Shown here: in pieces, positions 1-64,000 of the stretch
How positions within the stretch are numbered: the stretch's first letter is position 1
Layout of the letters: every line of letters begins with the position of its first letter
Assembly (NCBI GenBank): GCA_028023455.1
Contig: JAQFVV010000001.1
Coordinates: 26,466,426 to 26,530,425 of the forward strand
Direction: 5' to 3'
Length of the DNA stretch: 64,000 nucleotides
Origin: Epiperipatus broadwayi
Taxonomy: Eukaryota > Onychophora > Udeonychophora > Euonychophora > Peripatidae
Position numbers and translations under genes: made by a program
The notes under the pieces: model-generated
Database searches by the model: none
What the model was told of the DNA's origin: nothing
What the model saw: the letters and a program-made list of their open reading frames with translations, nothing else

Positions 1-545
1 TGGAATTTTAAAACACTGAACATTTTGAAGGTTGTCAATTGGACTAGGAAATGACTCTGGATATAAAACATAAATTGGATCAAGTAAAGATGCTCAAAAA
101 CTTGACCAAACTATATAGCAAAGACTATTTGGAATGATAATGAACATTTGTCTATATGTAATGGTTGCATCCTTATAACTGACCACATACTCATATCACC
201 AAAAGCCAAACACAAATGCATGATGACCAATATGAGAAGAAAGTAAAGCAGATGGTGAAGAATTGTTCAGAATGTCAATCTACCACTAATCTGGCTCCCA
301 AAATATTGGAATTTGGCCAAAGTCTATGAAATCATGGAAAAGACTATACTTGGACCCTTTCACAACAATGAATGGCTGCACATTGTTGAATAAAATAGCA
401 TACCAAGATATAAATAATGTGCTAATAAATGAAATGGTTTTCCAACATTTTACATCATTTACATTGAGAATGGCAGAATTGTTAAGGAATCAAAAATTGT
501 GCAAGCACTCATTCAAGTTATTATTTATCTAATAACATAATTGGT
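1..545 (+). pseudogene. Ty3/gypsy-type integrase fragment, frameshifted
   Basis: One frame reads KQMVKNCSECQSTTNLAPK, with the C-x-x-C half of the integrase zinc finger at about 264-275. The frame at 326-532 then reads SWKRLYLDPF, which fits the region around the first catalytic aspartate of gypsy-type integrases (usually W-x-R-x-H-x-D). The two pieces are in different frames, and the histidine half of the zinc finger is not clear. It is a decayed scrap inside an ACADSB intron. The rest of the element would lie left of the window or is lost. Confidence 0.6.
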
Positions 546-1849
546 GAAAATAATTTAGATCTCGAAAATTTTTAAATTTGGTGAACAACTCTGGATTATA
601 TTCATACTAATGCAGGAGAACTAATATAAAAACCTACAATAGTGTATTCAGAGTTGCTGATATATTGAATATATTTGTAGTTATCAGCGAATGTTGGCTG
701 AATAATTAAGTGATTATTATGAATTCATTGTGTATGCAAGATATACAAATATCTTTGTATGAAGGAAATCCATGGACTATATTAAATTGCTGTGCATGTC
801 AATATGTTAATTAATGCAACTACAGATTAAAATGAACTATAGAGATTACGAAATAATTTCTAATTGCTACTAATTATTTTATTTATAGACATTTGTTGGT
901 AAATGAATACACTTGTGATGTTAAGTTAAAATTGTCTTAATTTTATTTTAATAAAGTTATTGATGCTTCCTAACTGGTATTGAAAGTATACCCCTGAAAG
1001 ACTCTTTGTAATATTTATAATTCACACCTTAATATATTCTTGAATATATATTTAAAATAAAAAGGCTCTTAAACTGAGAAGTCTATATGCACTAGCCTAG
1101 TTTGTTTCAAGATAACTATATGAGTTACAATTTTTCATTATATTATTTATTATCTAAAAATATTTTTTCCATCAAAATAAATATAAAAATCCCACGAATT
1201 TAAAAAAAAAAAAAGAAAATAAATATGTAAAGAACTAATAATGCAATTTATGTATTTTTAATACTATTTACAATGGGTTAAACTTTACTTATGACTGGTA
1301 CATAAATTGTGTATTCAGTGTAATACTTATTTTATGTTTATTTAATCAAAAAGTAGGATTTTATATTTTTCCATAACTTAAATAAAAAGTCTACATCTTA
1401 AATACAAATATCATGTATGTATAAAATGGATATATTTCTACTTCTATCAAAGATTAGAAAAAATATTGCTTGCAAGCATCATATTAATATATTGTGATAT
1501 GAAAATATTCTAAGTATTACAAGTCAACAAACCTCATTAACATGAAATACTAGGGATTTTCAATATGGTTTCATTTAACTAAATTTTCTCAAAACTAAAA
1601 TCAGTTTTGACAAAGACTGAAATATCTTAAAATATTTTCTGCATAAAACAGCACTTTATTTTTAAGCTACTTTTTATTAATGAGTTTCAACCCTTTAGAA
1701 TTCTATGTTAATATTAAAAATATAGACAGTAATTCCAAATTATTGGTATTAAATTTCTAATTATATATATATATGATAATTAATTATAATTTAATGTGAT
1801 TCTCAATATGAAAATTTCATTATAATATTAGTTTATTATTCACTTTTAC
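546..1849. other. Intron sequence, nothing recognised
   Basis: AT-rich sequence with short A and T runs. No coding similarity or repeat structure was found. It is the start of the ACADSB intron that runs off the left edge. Confidence 0.5.
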
Positions 1850-53549
<51,700 letters not shown>

Positions 53550-54659
53550 CTTTATATATAAAAAAATATATAAATAATATTAAATTTATACAATTAAACA
53601 CAAAACAAATCATAAAAAGTGAAAATTCAAAAGATATAATTCAAAATAATAACAATGATTTATATGCTGATACAGTAAATTAAAAATAGTAAAACATGAT
53701 TTTGAAATTGTATAAATATTATTACAATTTTAAATTACAATTTTTTTAGAATTTAAAGTGAATAAAGATACAAGTGACATCCTTTTTTATTCTAGAAACC
53801 ACAATATAATTAATGAGTAAATCAATAAAAGCTAATTCATTTAGCTAATTGATCGTCTCATAGAAACCACCTTTACATATGCACAACAATTATTATTCTG
53901 ACAATATGTGAAATTAAGAATTTCTTAAAACAGTAGGGAGTCATTTCATAAACTTCAGCAACAACAAGTTTTTGCTAATTTAAAAACTGATAATAGAATT
54001 GCAACTACCAGAAGACAATATTAAAATTATTAATCATAAGTATCATAGATCACAATCATTTTTAAGTAAAGTAATTTAAAAAGATTTTTCCTGTGGACCT
54101 GCTATTTCCACTTCAAAAATTTGCAATACTTTTATTGAAAAACTAAAAACTATTTTTAAAAAAAAAATGATTATCAAATATTTTCATATAATTCCACAAG
54201 GTAAAATTGTAAAAACTGTCAGTTTTATTATTTTTAATAATTTCATTTACATTGTTGCATAAAGATAATTATATATTTAATCGAATATCTTTGAACGGAA
54301 AAAAATATCTGATGACAAACAGAGTAATAATAAAATTCACTAAAGAAAGGCCTAGTGACGAATTTGATTTCAAATCAAACCATATTTTTTTTAAATAGTT
54401 TAAATTTTCGCTCTGAATCATAAATTTTAATTTATTGGCCAAGCAAAGATAAAATTAAGTTTTCAATAGCTTATTATCTGAATATAAAAGTAAAACATCA
54501 TAAAAACAACAGTGACTTTATTTAAATCTTTTGTAAATTTTCACTCAATTTACACTCAGATGACATTATACCTCTACCTAAATCTTAAATGAAGTAAAAT
54601 CTGAACAATATGATAAAAAAAAATATGGGTTCTTTAGAATGACATGTTAGACTATTTCT
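53550..54659. other. Sequence upstream of the most 5' visible ACADSB exon
   Basis: AT-rich. It should be intron leading to the missing leader exon. No convincing promoter or leader exon was found. Confidence 0.4.
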
Positions 54660-55075
54660 GTCATTTAGTTTGTTTTAATATTTTTAGAAAAATTCAAGCT
54701 TTATTTATATTTTTCCAAATATATTCAATTATTAGTAATAATACACAGATTAATATATAACACAATATTTTAATAATATTATCCTCATTTTCAAATATTT
54801 CCTGGTCTGACCAGTGATAATACTATCATGGGAATTGAATTAGGGATCTATAAATTAATGAATATTGAATTTAAAATGATATTAATCAACTAAAGCAATT
54901 CTATCAAAACCTTTAATAGAAGTGCCTGGTTGACTAGAGCATCAACTTATATTCACTATCGTGAATCTAAAAGTTACCTAGTTTATTTTCAATATGATTT
55001 GAAATGTGTTATAAATTAACTTAAAAGTTATTACCAATAGTTGAAAGTATTTGGAAAAGTATAAAGTTTGCCTGT
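54660..55075. repeat. Inverted pair of PLE tails related to the 25-27 kb element
   Basis: The left arm (about 54685-54905) matches the minus-strand tail at 25.1-25.46 kb: ATTTCCTGGTCTGACCAGTGATA, the B-box side GGGAATTGAATTAGGG, and ATCAACTAAAGCAATTCTAT. The right arm (about 54920-55075) starts GCCTGGTTGACTAGAGCAT, a decayed A-box side, and ends with the AGTTGAAAGTATTTGG tail. Both are worn down, and the hammerhead cannot be recognised. Confidence 0.6.
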
Positions 55076-56212
55076 ATACAACATATAATTATAAGTAAAA
55101 TAATATCTAACAAACTTTCAAATGAATAGGTCATTATTAACTGAATAATCACTTTGTTCCATTCCTCACAATGTGAAGTTATTACAAGTGCTCCTTTATG
55201 ATTTCATGTTCTATTCATATATTTCACAGGCTGAAATCCTTCCTTGTTTTCTTTTCCCTTCAAAATTTCCAAGCCACAACAGTTTTTCTAAAGAATCACC
55301 AATTCTCATTACACGTTTGAAAAATAACAATTTTTGGTTTTAGTATTTTGGCTGCCAATGTACATTAAAGATTAATTTCTTCAAAATTTGATTCCTTGTT
55401 CCTTCTTTCCAATCAGAAAGTTTGAAATAGTGTTTTTCTAGCACAATTCAAAAGTATTTGTCTTCTTTCTTTCATTTTTATATAAAATCCAATTTTTGGA
55501 CAATTCTTTGACTTAGAATTAAATAACCAAAAACTACTTCTATCAATCCATTTCTATAATAGATTTATTTAATACTTAGTCACTAATTGTTCAAAATGAT
55601 CTACAACTTTAAACTTTTTTTTCCTGTTTATTTAAAAATCTTTTATTTTGTAAATATATTTAATCTTCAAAACTTTGATTTTAAAGGGAGCCTATATATT
55701 TCATTTTCTTTTTTCATGATAATCTATCAAATGTTTAATTTTTAGATACAAATAAAAAAAAAAAATGTTAGGCTAATAATCCTATATAAAATAAATATTA
55801 AAAAAAATATTGATATAATTCATTTTAACAATGCCAATATGTCTTAATAGAAAACCTCTGCATCTTAATATATACTACCATATTTTTTACAATGGGACCA
55901 TTTCAATAATAACATATTACAAAGAGAAATGAAATAAATGTCACTGCCATCTTAGTGATATCAAGAACTATGATGATTGCAAATTCCCAAATCTAATAAA
56001 TCTTAAAATCCAGAATAAACCAGTGTTGAGTTATACAACATTAATTCCTGACAAAAGATTTATATTAAAATAAAATAATAAATAGTAGTTTAATTTTTTA
56101 CACATATATAATTTAAATATAATTTTAATTATAACTATATACATATAAATCCAGAAATTCATACATAATATAACTATATATATTTTGAAATAATATATTC
56201 CTTTGGAATATA
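55076..56212. other. AT-rich sequence, nothing recognised
   Basis: No coding or repeat signal was found. It ends at the target-site duplication of the next element. Confidence 0.45.
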
Positions 56213-56219
56213 TTTCATT

Positions 56220-56285
56220 GGATACTGTTCTATTACCTCATGTCAGCCGCTTGATGGCATTATTTATAGGCAAAAGCACATAAAT
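56220..56285 (+). repeat. Left terminal inverted repeat
   Basis: Pairs with 57650-57717. Core shared bases: ACTGTTC, TCATGTCAGC, GCTTGATGGCAT. Confidence 0.7.
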
Positions 56286-57649
56286 ATGCCATTTATGCTA
56301 GCCTTATTTTTATGCAAAAGCACAGAAAGAGGTCGTTTTGGATGCCGTTCTGGCAGTCAGCCTGCTGTTTGATGTTATGCACTTTATCCAAAGCTCACAG
56401 TTCAAAGTTCACTACAGTATCATGTGAGGGTGTCTGGACTTCAGCCTGCCACAACTCTTCAAATATGCATATCAAAGTAATTAGCTTAACAGTCATTTGA
56501 CCTACTATTACTTAACAATTGTAAACCCATCACCTCGCTTCCTATTCAACGTGGAACGTTCAAAAATTCAGAAAGGGTACGTAGAAGCAAGATTTCGACC
56601 AGCTCATGTTTGCATGAGAACACATTTGTGACAAATAAAATGGCTGACTGCAACACTAAGCCATTCAAATTGTGACAATTGCCATCCACAAAAGCTGGCA
56701 CAGTAGCATTTTTAAAGGACAACATACTCCTACATGCCAAGAGGGGTGTGCACTGAAACAATAAAACTGGAGATGTCCAAAACCATATTGCAGTTCAGAT
56801 GCAAGTCCTGTTCTTGTTGGCAAAAGTGTTCTCTTTGAAAAGAGACCTGCTTCGACGACTCCAGAATCCCGTTCATTTTGAAAGCCTTAATGTGAGCCGG
56901 GTTCAGGAATGAAGCATGCTTCGTTAGCTTTTGTTCATTTATTTGGTTTGCCCATTTAGGAGAATTCACTCTGGACATCTCCAGTATTTAAGGATTGGCC
57001 AATGAAGTATTTCAGCAAGCAATAAGAGAACGTACACACACTTTAACATTAATATATAGGTATACCATCCCATATGTTACTATGCTACAAAAAAAAACCC
57101 AATCCATTATGAAATGAATAAAAAACCCTTTTTCCTTAAAGACATTTAATTAATTTAGATGCGAGTACTATACCAGCATTTTATGCTTAGCATGAGTAAT
57201 TAATAATAGCTATTGCTGTTGAAATATTTATGCACATGGATCTGATTCTTATTGAATATATAAATCTATGAAAAAGATTGCACGATACCTCTCTATTCCA
57301 TATATTAAATTAGCAGACATGTAAATAACTATTGGCCTTCTAATGTGTAATTAATTAATACATATCTGGTTTGATTAAGTATATATATATATATATATAT
57401 AATCTAACTTGTCTAATTTATTTACAAATGAGTTCCACCTTACATAGCAGGGTGAGAGTAAAATTTGAAGAAAAAATTGTTTTGAACTTATTTTAATTTC
57501 TATCATCCAACTTCTCATTTATATACATATATTCCACATCATCAACTAAATAACAAATCAATAAACTTGTTGATTTTGCAGATATACTAATATTCATTAA
57601 TATATGAAGATATTAAAAATTAATTTTTATGCCGGTGGTCCATTAACAT

Positions 57650-57717
57650 TATATTTCTGTGTTTTTGCATAGCATCAATGCCATCAAGCAGCTGACATGA
57701 ACTAATGGAACAGTACC
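57650..57717 (-). repeat. Right terminal inverted repeat
   Basis: Reverse complement of the left end, with one missing base after the first GG. It is flanked by TTTCATT. Confidence 0.7.
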
Positions 57718-57724
57718 TTTCATT

Positions 57725-59566
57725 GTTGTATAAATTTTTAAAATGTATAGAAAGAAATTTTATTAATTTAGAAGTGTGACATCATTAATATTTTAAAACA
57801 TTAAGTTATTATTATTACTTAACGGCATTATATACTCTTTTTATAAATAAAAATTAATTTTATTATGATAATTTAAAAAAGAAATTCAGTCGTTTAATTT
57901 AAAAATATTAATTGTAAAGAACTGACATGTACTTTTAAAATGGACTGTATACTTATTTATTGTTCTAATGGTAAGTAGTTAAAAATGATTTCTTATAAAG
58001 AAAACTGTTTTGATCATATGAACAGTATCGTTAGCTATTGAATTAAAAAGAAAATTGAATTTTAAAACTCTCAAAATGAACTTGTAAATAAGTAATTTTT
58101 ATCCCAAGAATTTGGAAACGAGGGCTCAAATGAATAATCTACTTTATCATGTTTTCATCTATCATAAATAGGATTATTTCATAATGATCATCTGCAAAAT
58201 CATGATTTTTTTTTATATCTCCATTTAGGCCTATCTTCTATATTTCAAATGAAGTGCCATTATAAAAGAAGTACTATCTGCCACATGTTAAATTTGGATA
58301 ATGCTAACTTTCTATTGGTAAACAAGTTAAAATTACAAAACTTATAAATCTTTATTAAATATTTTTTTTATTTATCAATTGTTTTTCACATAAATATGCT
58401 GCTATCAATTATTTTAAATTATCAATCAAAGCTACATGCAAGTAATATTTTCAAAACATTTTAAATATGTTCAAAAATAATAAAGATTTAATAAATGAGT
58501 TTATTTTAAACATTATACTTCAATAGATTATTAATTATATGTTATTTAATATTAATAATTTTAAATAATGATGATTATTTAAATGGTGAGAAATATTTAT
58601 TTTATATACATATATATGGGATTTGACTAATACTGTATGTATCGGCATAGAGATATTTGAAAGTTTGATATTTTTTGGTTACTTCCAGTTATAAATTTCC
58701 TATGGCTTCATTTTATAATGACTTCGTTTTTGTAGTAAATATTTTTTAAGTATGGGTAATGTTTATATATAATATGATTATAATGCTGACAATATTTAAA
58801 TATTTTATATATGAAGTTTTAATAGTTCTTTCTATGCCATTATCTACAATATTATAGTAAAAAGTTAAGATATATAACAGGTATTTCACTTATTGTTTAA
58901 TTTTATAGCCCTTAGTGTATAGGTTATTGTGTTAATAAGTATTGAGATTAAGGATAGCTTGATTTGTTTTGGCAATGTCTCAGATTGCTGATTATACATT
59001 TGTTGATTTTAATGTGTTAATTTAAATATTGGTAACTAATACAATGGCATCATTATTTTATTTTCCTAAATAAATATTTTATTTTATAAATTTTGTTTCT
59101 TTTATTACTGACTATTACTCAAATTTATAAAATACAAAATATTAATATGCAAAATTAATAGATGTCCAAATGTAACTCATGCTAGGTAAACTTGTCTTTT
59201 ACAAGATTTATTATTAATTAAAAGTTTCATTTTATAATTTATAGCTTCCTAACATTTTTGTCGGGCTTTGCTAGTAAACTTAACTTCTTTCTTAGGTATT
59301 TTCTTATATTAATTCTCAATATTACATTACAATGTGATATAGAAAGAAGTCTAGATTTATTATTTAGTGGTACATTCTAGTAAAGTTACATATGGAATTA
59401 TATATCCATTACAATATATATATATTGAAATGGTGTGTACCTGTACGCAGATATACATGCTTCATGTTCATTTAATTCAATCTATCTCCCATCGTATAAA
59501 TAATTTATTTAGAAAGATCCACACACATTTGTAATATGTGCGCATATACATGCGCGCATATTTTAG
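57725..59566. other. AT-rich sequence, nothing recognised
   Basis: No element was identified. (A TA microsatellite of about 22 bases lies just to the left, at 57380-57402, inside the TIR element.). Confidence 0.45.
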
Positions 59567-61668
59567 TACAAGAATAATCATCAGAAAATAATAAATTCTT
59601 GCAATAGCTATATAAATATCAAATTTTTTATATACATTAAAAGCCTTTTTCAACACTTGATTTGGTGTCATTTTCAAATGTTAATAAACTATTAAGTTAA
59701 CGAACTATTACAGACATAAAACCATCTGATGTTCAATAATGAAATTTAAACAACCCATACAAATATAAATCAAAACCTACATATAAATCCAGTAATTACA
59801 AAATAATTGACTACATCATAACAATATAATAAATAAATAAATAACATGCATTTTTTTTTTTTACAATTATATATATGTCAATTATATAATTTTCCATTCA
59901 TTTTTAAATAACCAGTTATTAACCAAATTTACAGAAGTCTTGTAAATATTCATACAATTACTTTAATTATTTTTAATATAATGTTTCGTATATTTGTCTT
60001 CTTTTTGGACCTTTGATGAAATTTAAAGATTTAATACTTTTTGTAGCATTTATTCTATGCCCATATTTTAAATAGTGAATATATAATGCAGATTTATCAT
60101 CTTTTCTATTAATTGCATTATTATATTCTTTGAAAAAATGTATCTAAATATTCCACAACTTAAAAGTGTAGATATATTAATAAAAAATTTAAGTAAACAT
60201 ATAATATTATTGAAGAAATTTAAAATTAATACACAACAGTTTATATTTTAAATATAATAATGAATTTTGGTACATACATGAGGGATGGGTTATGGGTTGT
60301 GCAATTAGTAGATTAATCTGATCAATATTTATAAATGAATTTGAAAATATTGTAAGTAAAAAAAGGATAATTAGTCAAGAAATAATACATTATTCTAGAT
60401 ATGTTGATGATATTTTAATTATTGGTAATAAAAAAGCAATGAATAATATTTATAATGAATTTAATAATAATACATATAAAATTAAATTTACAAAAGTAGA
60501 ATTTGAAGATAAAATTAAATATTTAGATACAGAAATTAATATAGATAAAGATAATAAAATTAAGTTAAAACATTTTATTAAAGAACATAAATTAAGGAAA
60601 AATTTTCATGTGGATTCACAACAAGCATGGGTGCAAAAATTGGCAGTTGTTAAAAATTTTAAATATAGGAATCATAAATATAATATAGATAAAAGTGTAG
60701 CTCAATTACAAAAGAATTAATTTATTAAATTACATAAAGATTATGGATATAATCCTAAAACTATTAAAAATATATTTTTTAATTCTAAAACATCTGTAGT
60801 AGGTGATAATATTTCTGAAAAAAATAATTGTATTGATAATGGTAATAATGAATCATATAAGAAATGGATTAGACTTTCATACTGTCTTAAGATATATAAA
60901 TACATTGAAGTATAACAAAAATTATATTGAGAAGGCTATAAATACTGGCTGGTCAAACAATAAAAATCTTGATCTATTAATAGGTAATTATAAGTTAAGA
61001 GATGATATACAATATAAAAAAGGAATTGTATATAAAATTACATGCAAAATGGTAGGAAAATTTGTAAAATAGGTTACTTTGGGCATACTGACAGGTAAGA
61101 GCCAAAGAACATAATAATGCAATTAATAGAAAAGATGATAAATCTGCATTATATATTCACTATTTAAAATATGGGCATAGAATAGATGCTACACAAAGTA
61201 TTAAATGTTTAAATTTCATCAAAGATCCAAAAAGAACACAAATATATGAAATATATTATATTAAAAATAATTTAAATAATTGTATGAATATTTACAGGAC
61301 TTCTAAAATTTGGTTAATCACTGGTTAATTAAAAATAAATGGAAAATTATATAAATTGACATATATATAATTGTAAAAAAAAATGCATGTATTTATTTTA
61401 TTATTATAATATAGTCAATTATTTTGTAATTACTGGATTTATATGTAAGTTTTGATTTATTTTAATGATTTATATTTGTATTAGTTGTTTTAATTTCATT
61501 ATTGAATACTAGATGGTTTTATGTCTGTAATAGTTCATTAACATAATAGATTATTCACATTTGAAAAGGGCACCAAATCAGGTGCTGAAAAAGTCTTTCT
61601 ATGTATATAAAAAATTTGATATTTATATAGCTGTTGTAAGAATTTATTATTTTCCGATTATTATTTTA
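59567..61668. mobile_element. Penelope-like element: longer plus copy fused head to head with a truncated minus copy
   Basis: The left arm (59567-60135, minus) and the right end (about 61110-61668, plus) are inverted copies of the endonuclease C-terminus and tail, for example GCATTATATATTCACTATTT with its complement. The middle (60136-61110) belongs only to the plus copy and carries the reverse transcriptase. Both tails contain the hairpin TTGAAAA...GAAAAAG at 59648-59676 (minus) and 61561-61592 (plus). The junction is at the point where the minus copy's endonuclease breaks off and the plus copy's LYTNIP-like motif begins. Confidence 0.82.
60136..61350 (+). pseudogene. PLE reverse transcriptase C-terminal half and GIY-YIG endonuclease
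   Basis: The order is as in PLE proteins. MYLNIPQ (about 60147) corresponds to the LYTNIP motif. GWVMGCAISRLI, then a stop and FINEFE (about 60285-60345), correspond to the G-x-x-M-G-x-x-x-S-P block. RYVDDILIIGNKK has the catalytic YVDD at 60400-60411. KIKYLDTEINID follows (F-L-D-x-x-I motif). A linker with a stop at 60718 comes next. The endonuclease starts with GIVYKITCKM (about 61021); a frameshift precedes KIGYFGHTDR and then LYIHYLKYGHRID and QIYEIYYIKNNL. At least three disabling lesions are visible. It is the only copy here with recognisable reverse transcriptase. Confidence 0.85.
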
Positions 61669-62251
61669 TGGAAGAACAGCATAAAGATATTTATTCTTTT
61701 CCAATTTGATGATTTTAGTACAAGAATATACTTAGTTAAAAGTACTTAGTAAAAGAGAAATACTTTATTAAAAAAATTTTAAAAGTAAAATCAATTAACA
61801 GGAAAAATGTTAAAATGTGTAAAACAATGGGAGAGTGGTTGAAATCCATTAAATAAGGAAAAGTAAATGCTGCATTCCCCTATCTGTACATACTGCCAAC
61901 AGAAATAGTTACAATTCACACCATGCACATCCTATATATATATATATTGCAAAGTATTGTAGTGTAAAATAAAGTACAATGCACAGGAATCCAAAGTGGT
62001 GGCAGAAAAATTTGAGAAAATGAAAATGGAACAGAAATTAAAAATCAAAATTAAGCCTAAAATCCATTAAGGCAGAAAGTAGACCCCAGGCATAAAAGAA
62101 AAAATATAAGCATGGAACCTGAGCATTGTTTGGTTGTTTAGCTTAATAATTTTAATAGTGGGATGAGCAGAACTCTAACATAGTTTATTTTAAGAAATTT
62201 TCATCATTTTATTAATATTGCTATTCTACAGAATCACCCTAATCCTGCTTA
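61669..62251. other. AT-rich sequence, nothing recognised
   Basis: No coding or repeat signal was found. Confidence 0.4.
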
Positions 62252-62431
62252 TTAATAATGCAAGTAACAATTGACAATGATCGTACCTGCTAGAATGTGT
62301 GAATAGTCAGGCATCAACTTCTCCAGGTCATCGAGGAGTTGGTGTCCCCTAGTTCCATTGAAATGTAGAAGCTCCATCCTACCAGCCCAATGCTGCGTGA
62401 AATTTGCTAATCCATCTATCCTTATATGCAA
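62252..62431 (-). other. Unrecognised open frame in a GC-richer patch
   Basis: A 59-codon stretch without stops has balanced amino-acid composition, unlike the K/N/I-rich chance frames around it: it includes NFTQHWAGRMELLHFNGTRG and LLDDLEKLMPDYSHILAG. A GT follows the AG of the last glycine codon (AGGTACGA), so it could end as an exon. I recognise no family. It could be an exon of another minus-strand gene, part of a transposon, or chance. Confidence 0.3.
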
Positions 62432-63479
62432 TCAAGTCCCAAGCCATCACTGAGGTTTTACCGGTAAAATGTTTAATTATATTTAAAAGATCCTAACTGT
62501 AATTAAATTTATATATTTCTTCTAGTCTTAACCTTAGGTAACATATATTTTGATTTTCTAGATGTTAAATCTGCTAGCTTAAATTATTGAAAATTAAAGC
62601 TTTAGTTTTATTTTGTTTTAGATATATATATTACCTTGAATGATAGAGGGAATTAAAACTTAAAATGTGTTGTTTGCGCTTTTGACCCTCAAAGTCCCAT
62701 GGGATGGAGTGAATCCAGAAGACATCAGAACTAAAGTTTAATAGATAATAGATAAAATAATGTGGATAAATTATTTTCTTAAAAATTTTCTCTCTTACCC
62801 CCCATCATATCAAGATTTATATGTTAATTATCAGAATTATGTGAGACTTAAAATGGTATGATGATCGTGTTTTATTGAATTGATTTATAAATTTTGTTAT
62901 TATAATGCGCCCTATAGATTATCTATATAACAACCTAGATGTGGTCGAAATTAATGCTATTAAGAATATTCCATATAAAGAAATTAATAATTTAATGATT
63001 ACTTCATGCACCCCTAAACTAATATTTCTTTTTTAATAATAATTTTATATAATGTAACCTCTAAAAAAAAATTGTGGTACCATGTAATCCATGATTTAAT
63101 ATTTTAGACAAATAATAACAATAAAGTCATATGTATGTGCATACTGCATTGTCTATCAATGCAATATAGTCTCCATATAAGTAAAACCGCATTCTATATG
63201 TAGTTATCAGTCTATTCAGGATCATTAATTCCCCATGCCTGAAAAAAAATTATTTATTAGATTTTACTCTTTATGATTATTAAAAATAATTATTGTGAAT
63301 GGGTTTTAATTATGAAATGCACCATTATCATTAACTGGGGAAGCTGATAGTTTATATATATCTAAAATAAGTTTGGTAATTGTATGTGGAGAGCTAATTA
63401 AACAGGTTGTTTATTGTTATATACTTGTGTTTCTATCTACTTGTAGGTGTGACAATGGGCATTTATTATTGAACTTCAT
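62432..63479. other. AT-rich sequence, nothing recognised
   Basis: No coding or repeat signal was found. Confidence 0.4.
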
Positions 63480-63860
63480 ATATGTAATTTTTCAGTGATT
63501 CGTGCACCTAAAGGATCAAACTGCATGAGGGCAGAACAGACACAGCATGCCGGGGTTCCTAATCCATAGATTAGCGCCAGTCCAGGTTCTGCACAGCTTG
63601 AGACTCCTTGCGATCTCAAGTCCTGGATTTTAGCACTTACTCTCTACTGGTCTGAACCCTCAGTAAGAAGCAGATACACCGTTGCAGCCTGGGGCATCTG
63701 CTTATCAGTGGTGAACCACACACCATAAGATCACCAAAGTCAATCTTCCTTGTCTGGATATACCATTATCCCCACTAACTCAGATAATACCTCAGCCTAT
63801 GCATGATAGCAATCCCAGGTAACCTAAAATCAAACCCATCCACAAGCTCTCCCTTAATAA
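63480..63860. repeat. GC-shifted block near the right edge, unclassified
   Basis: The composition changes sharply from AT-rich to near balanced at about 63490 and back at about 63850. No long open frame on either strand, no tRNA boxes and no terminal repeats were seen. It is probably a transposable-element fragment or a non-coding exon. Confidence 0.3.
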
Positions 63861-64000
63861 ATCAAAATATAATTAATTATGTGTATTAGACCTAGAATGG
63901 GCTGAACAATTTTTGTAATTCTAATTTAAGAAATAGGGCACTATCTACCATTACCTTTAATCATCATCAACCATTATCAATGCACTACAGGATGAAGGTT

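Larger units (their letters stand above)
56220..57717. mobile_element. 1.5-kb TIR DNA transposon with 7-bp target-site duplication
   Basis: The left end GGATACTGTTCTATTA and the right end (reverse complement GGTACTGTTCCATTA) begin inverted repeats that continue through CATGTCAGC-GCTTGATGGCAT and on to about 65 bp, with CAAAAGCACA-type motifs. TTTCATT stands on both sides (56213-56219 and 57718-57724). A GC-richer middle (about 56310-57000) reads on the minus strand as broken coding sequence: FQCTPLLACRSMLSFKNATV could be a decayed C-T-x-x-x-C-R zinc-ribbon like that of Merlin transposases, whose TIRs also start with GG. The Merlin assignment is tentative; another superfamily such as a MULE is possible. 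Confidence 0.65.

Overview
The window is strongly AT-rich metazoan DNA with one host gene spread across it on the minus strand. No species marker is present. The giant introns, Penelope-like and hAT relics, Ty3/gypsy pieces and hammerhead-ribozyme repeats suggest an invertebrate with a large, repeat-rich genome, such as a mollusc or chelicerate; that assignment is inference.

Host gene. Five exons (53396-53549, 23032-23132, 14756-14962, 8728-8898, 1850-1975, in transcript order) join without a frame break into 253 codons of a mitochondrial short/branched-chain acyl-CoA dehydrogenase (ACADSB). They have matching phases and GT/AG junctions. The 5' exon with the start codon and the 3' exons with the catalytic glutamate are not seen; the latter must lie left of base 1. 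The introns are about 30.3, 8.1, 5.9 and 6.8 kb.

Everything else recognisable is transposable-element material. From left to right it is: a gypsy-type integrase scrap (1-545); a Penelope-like (PLE) GIY-YIG relic (2.5-3.2 kb); an old inverted repeat pair (6.6-7.2 kb); a 406-nt direct-repeat unit bounded by two well-formed hammerhead ribozymes (9.36-9.82 kb); a decayed hAT/ZMYM-type transposase (10.9-13.5 kb); GC-shifted blocks and a tandem LTR-like repeat (15.8-18.0 kb); a PLE endonuclease (21.2-21.65 kb); a second hammerhead repeat family (23.3-23.95 and 30.5-31.5 kb); a 2.2-kb PLE palindrome (25.08-27.24 kb); two hAT/ZBED-type relics (28.4-29.2 and 51.2-52.9 kb); further PLE palindromes (33.9-34.3, 34.5-35.8, 48.7-49.2, 54.7-55.1 and 59.6-61.7 kb); a 5.5-kb LTR element with about 1.7-kb LTRs (37.1-42.6 kb); a diverged hammerhead (50.2 kb); and a 1.5-kb TIR transposon (56.2-57.7 kb).

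Two patterns stand out. First, self-cleaving-ribozyme-like motifs recur in three repeat classes, and the paired stems change in a compensatory way between copies. Second, PLE-type and ribozyme-bearing repeats lie again and again as head-to-head inverted pairs: truncated 5' ends fused, 3' tails pointing outward.
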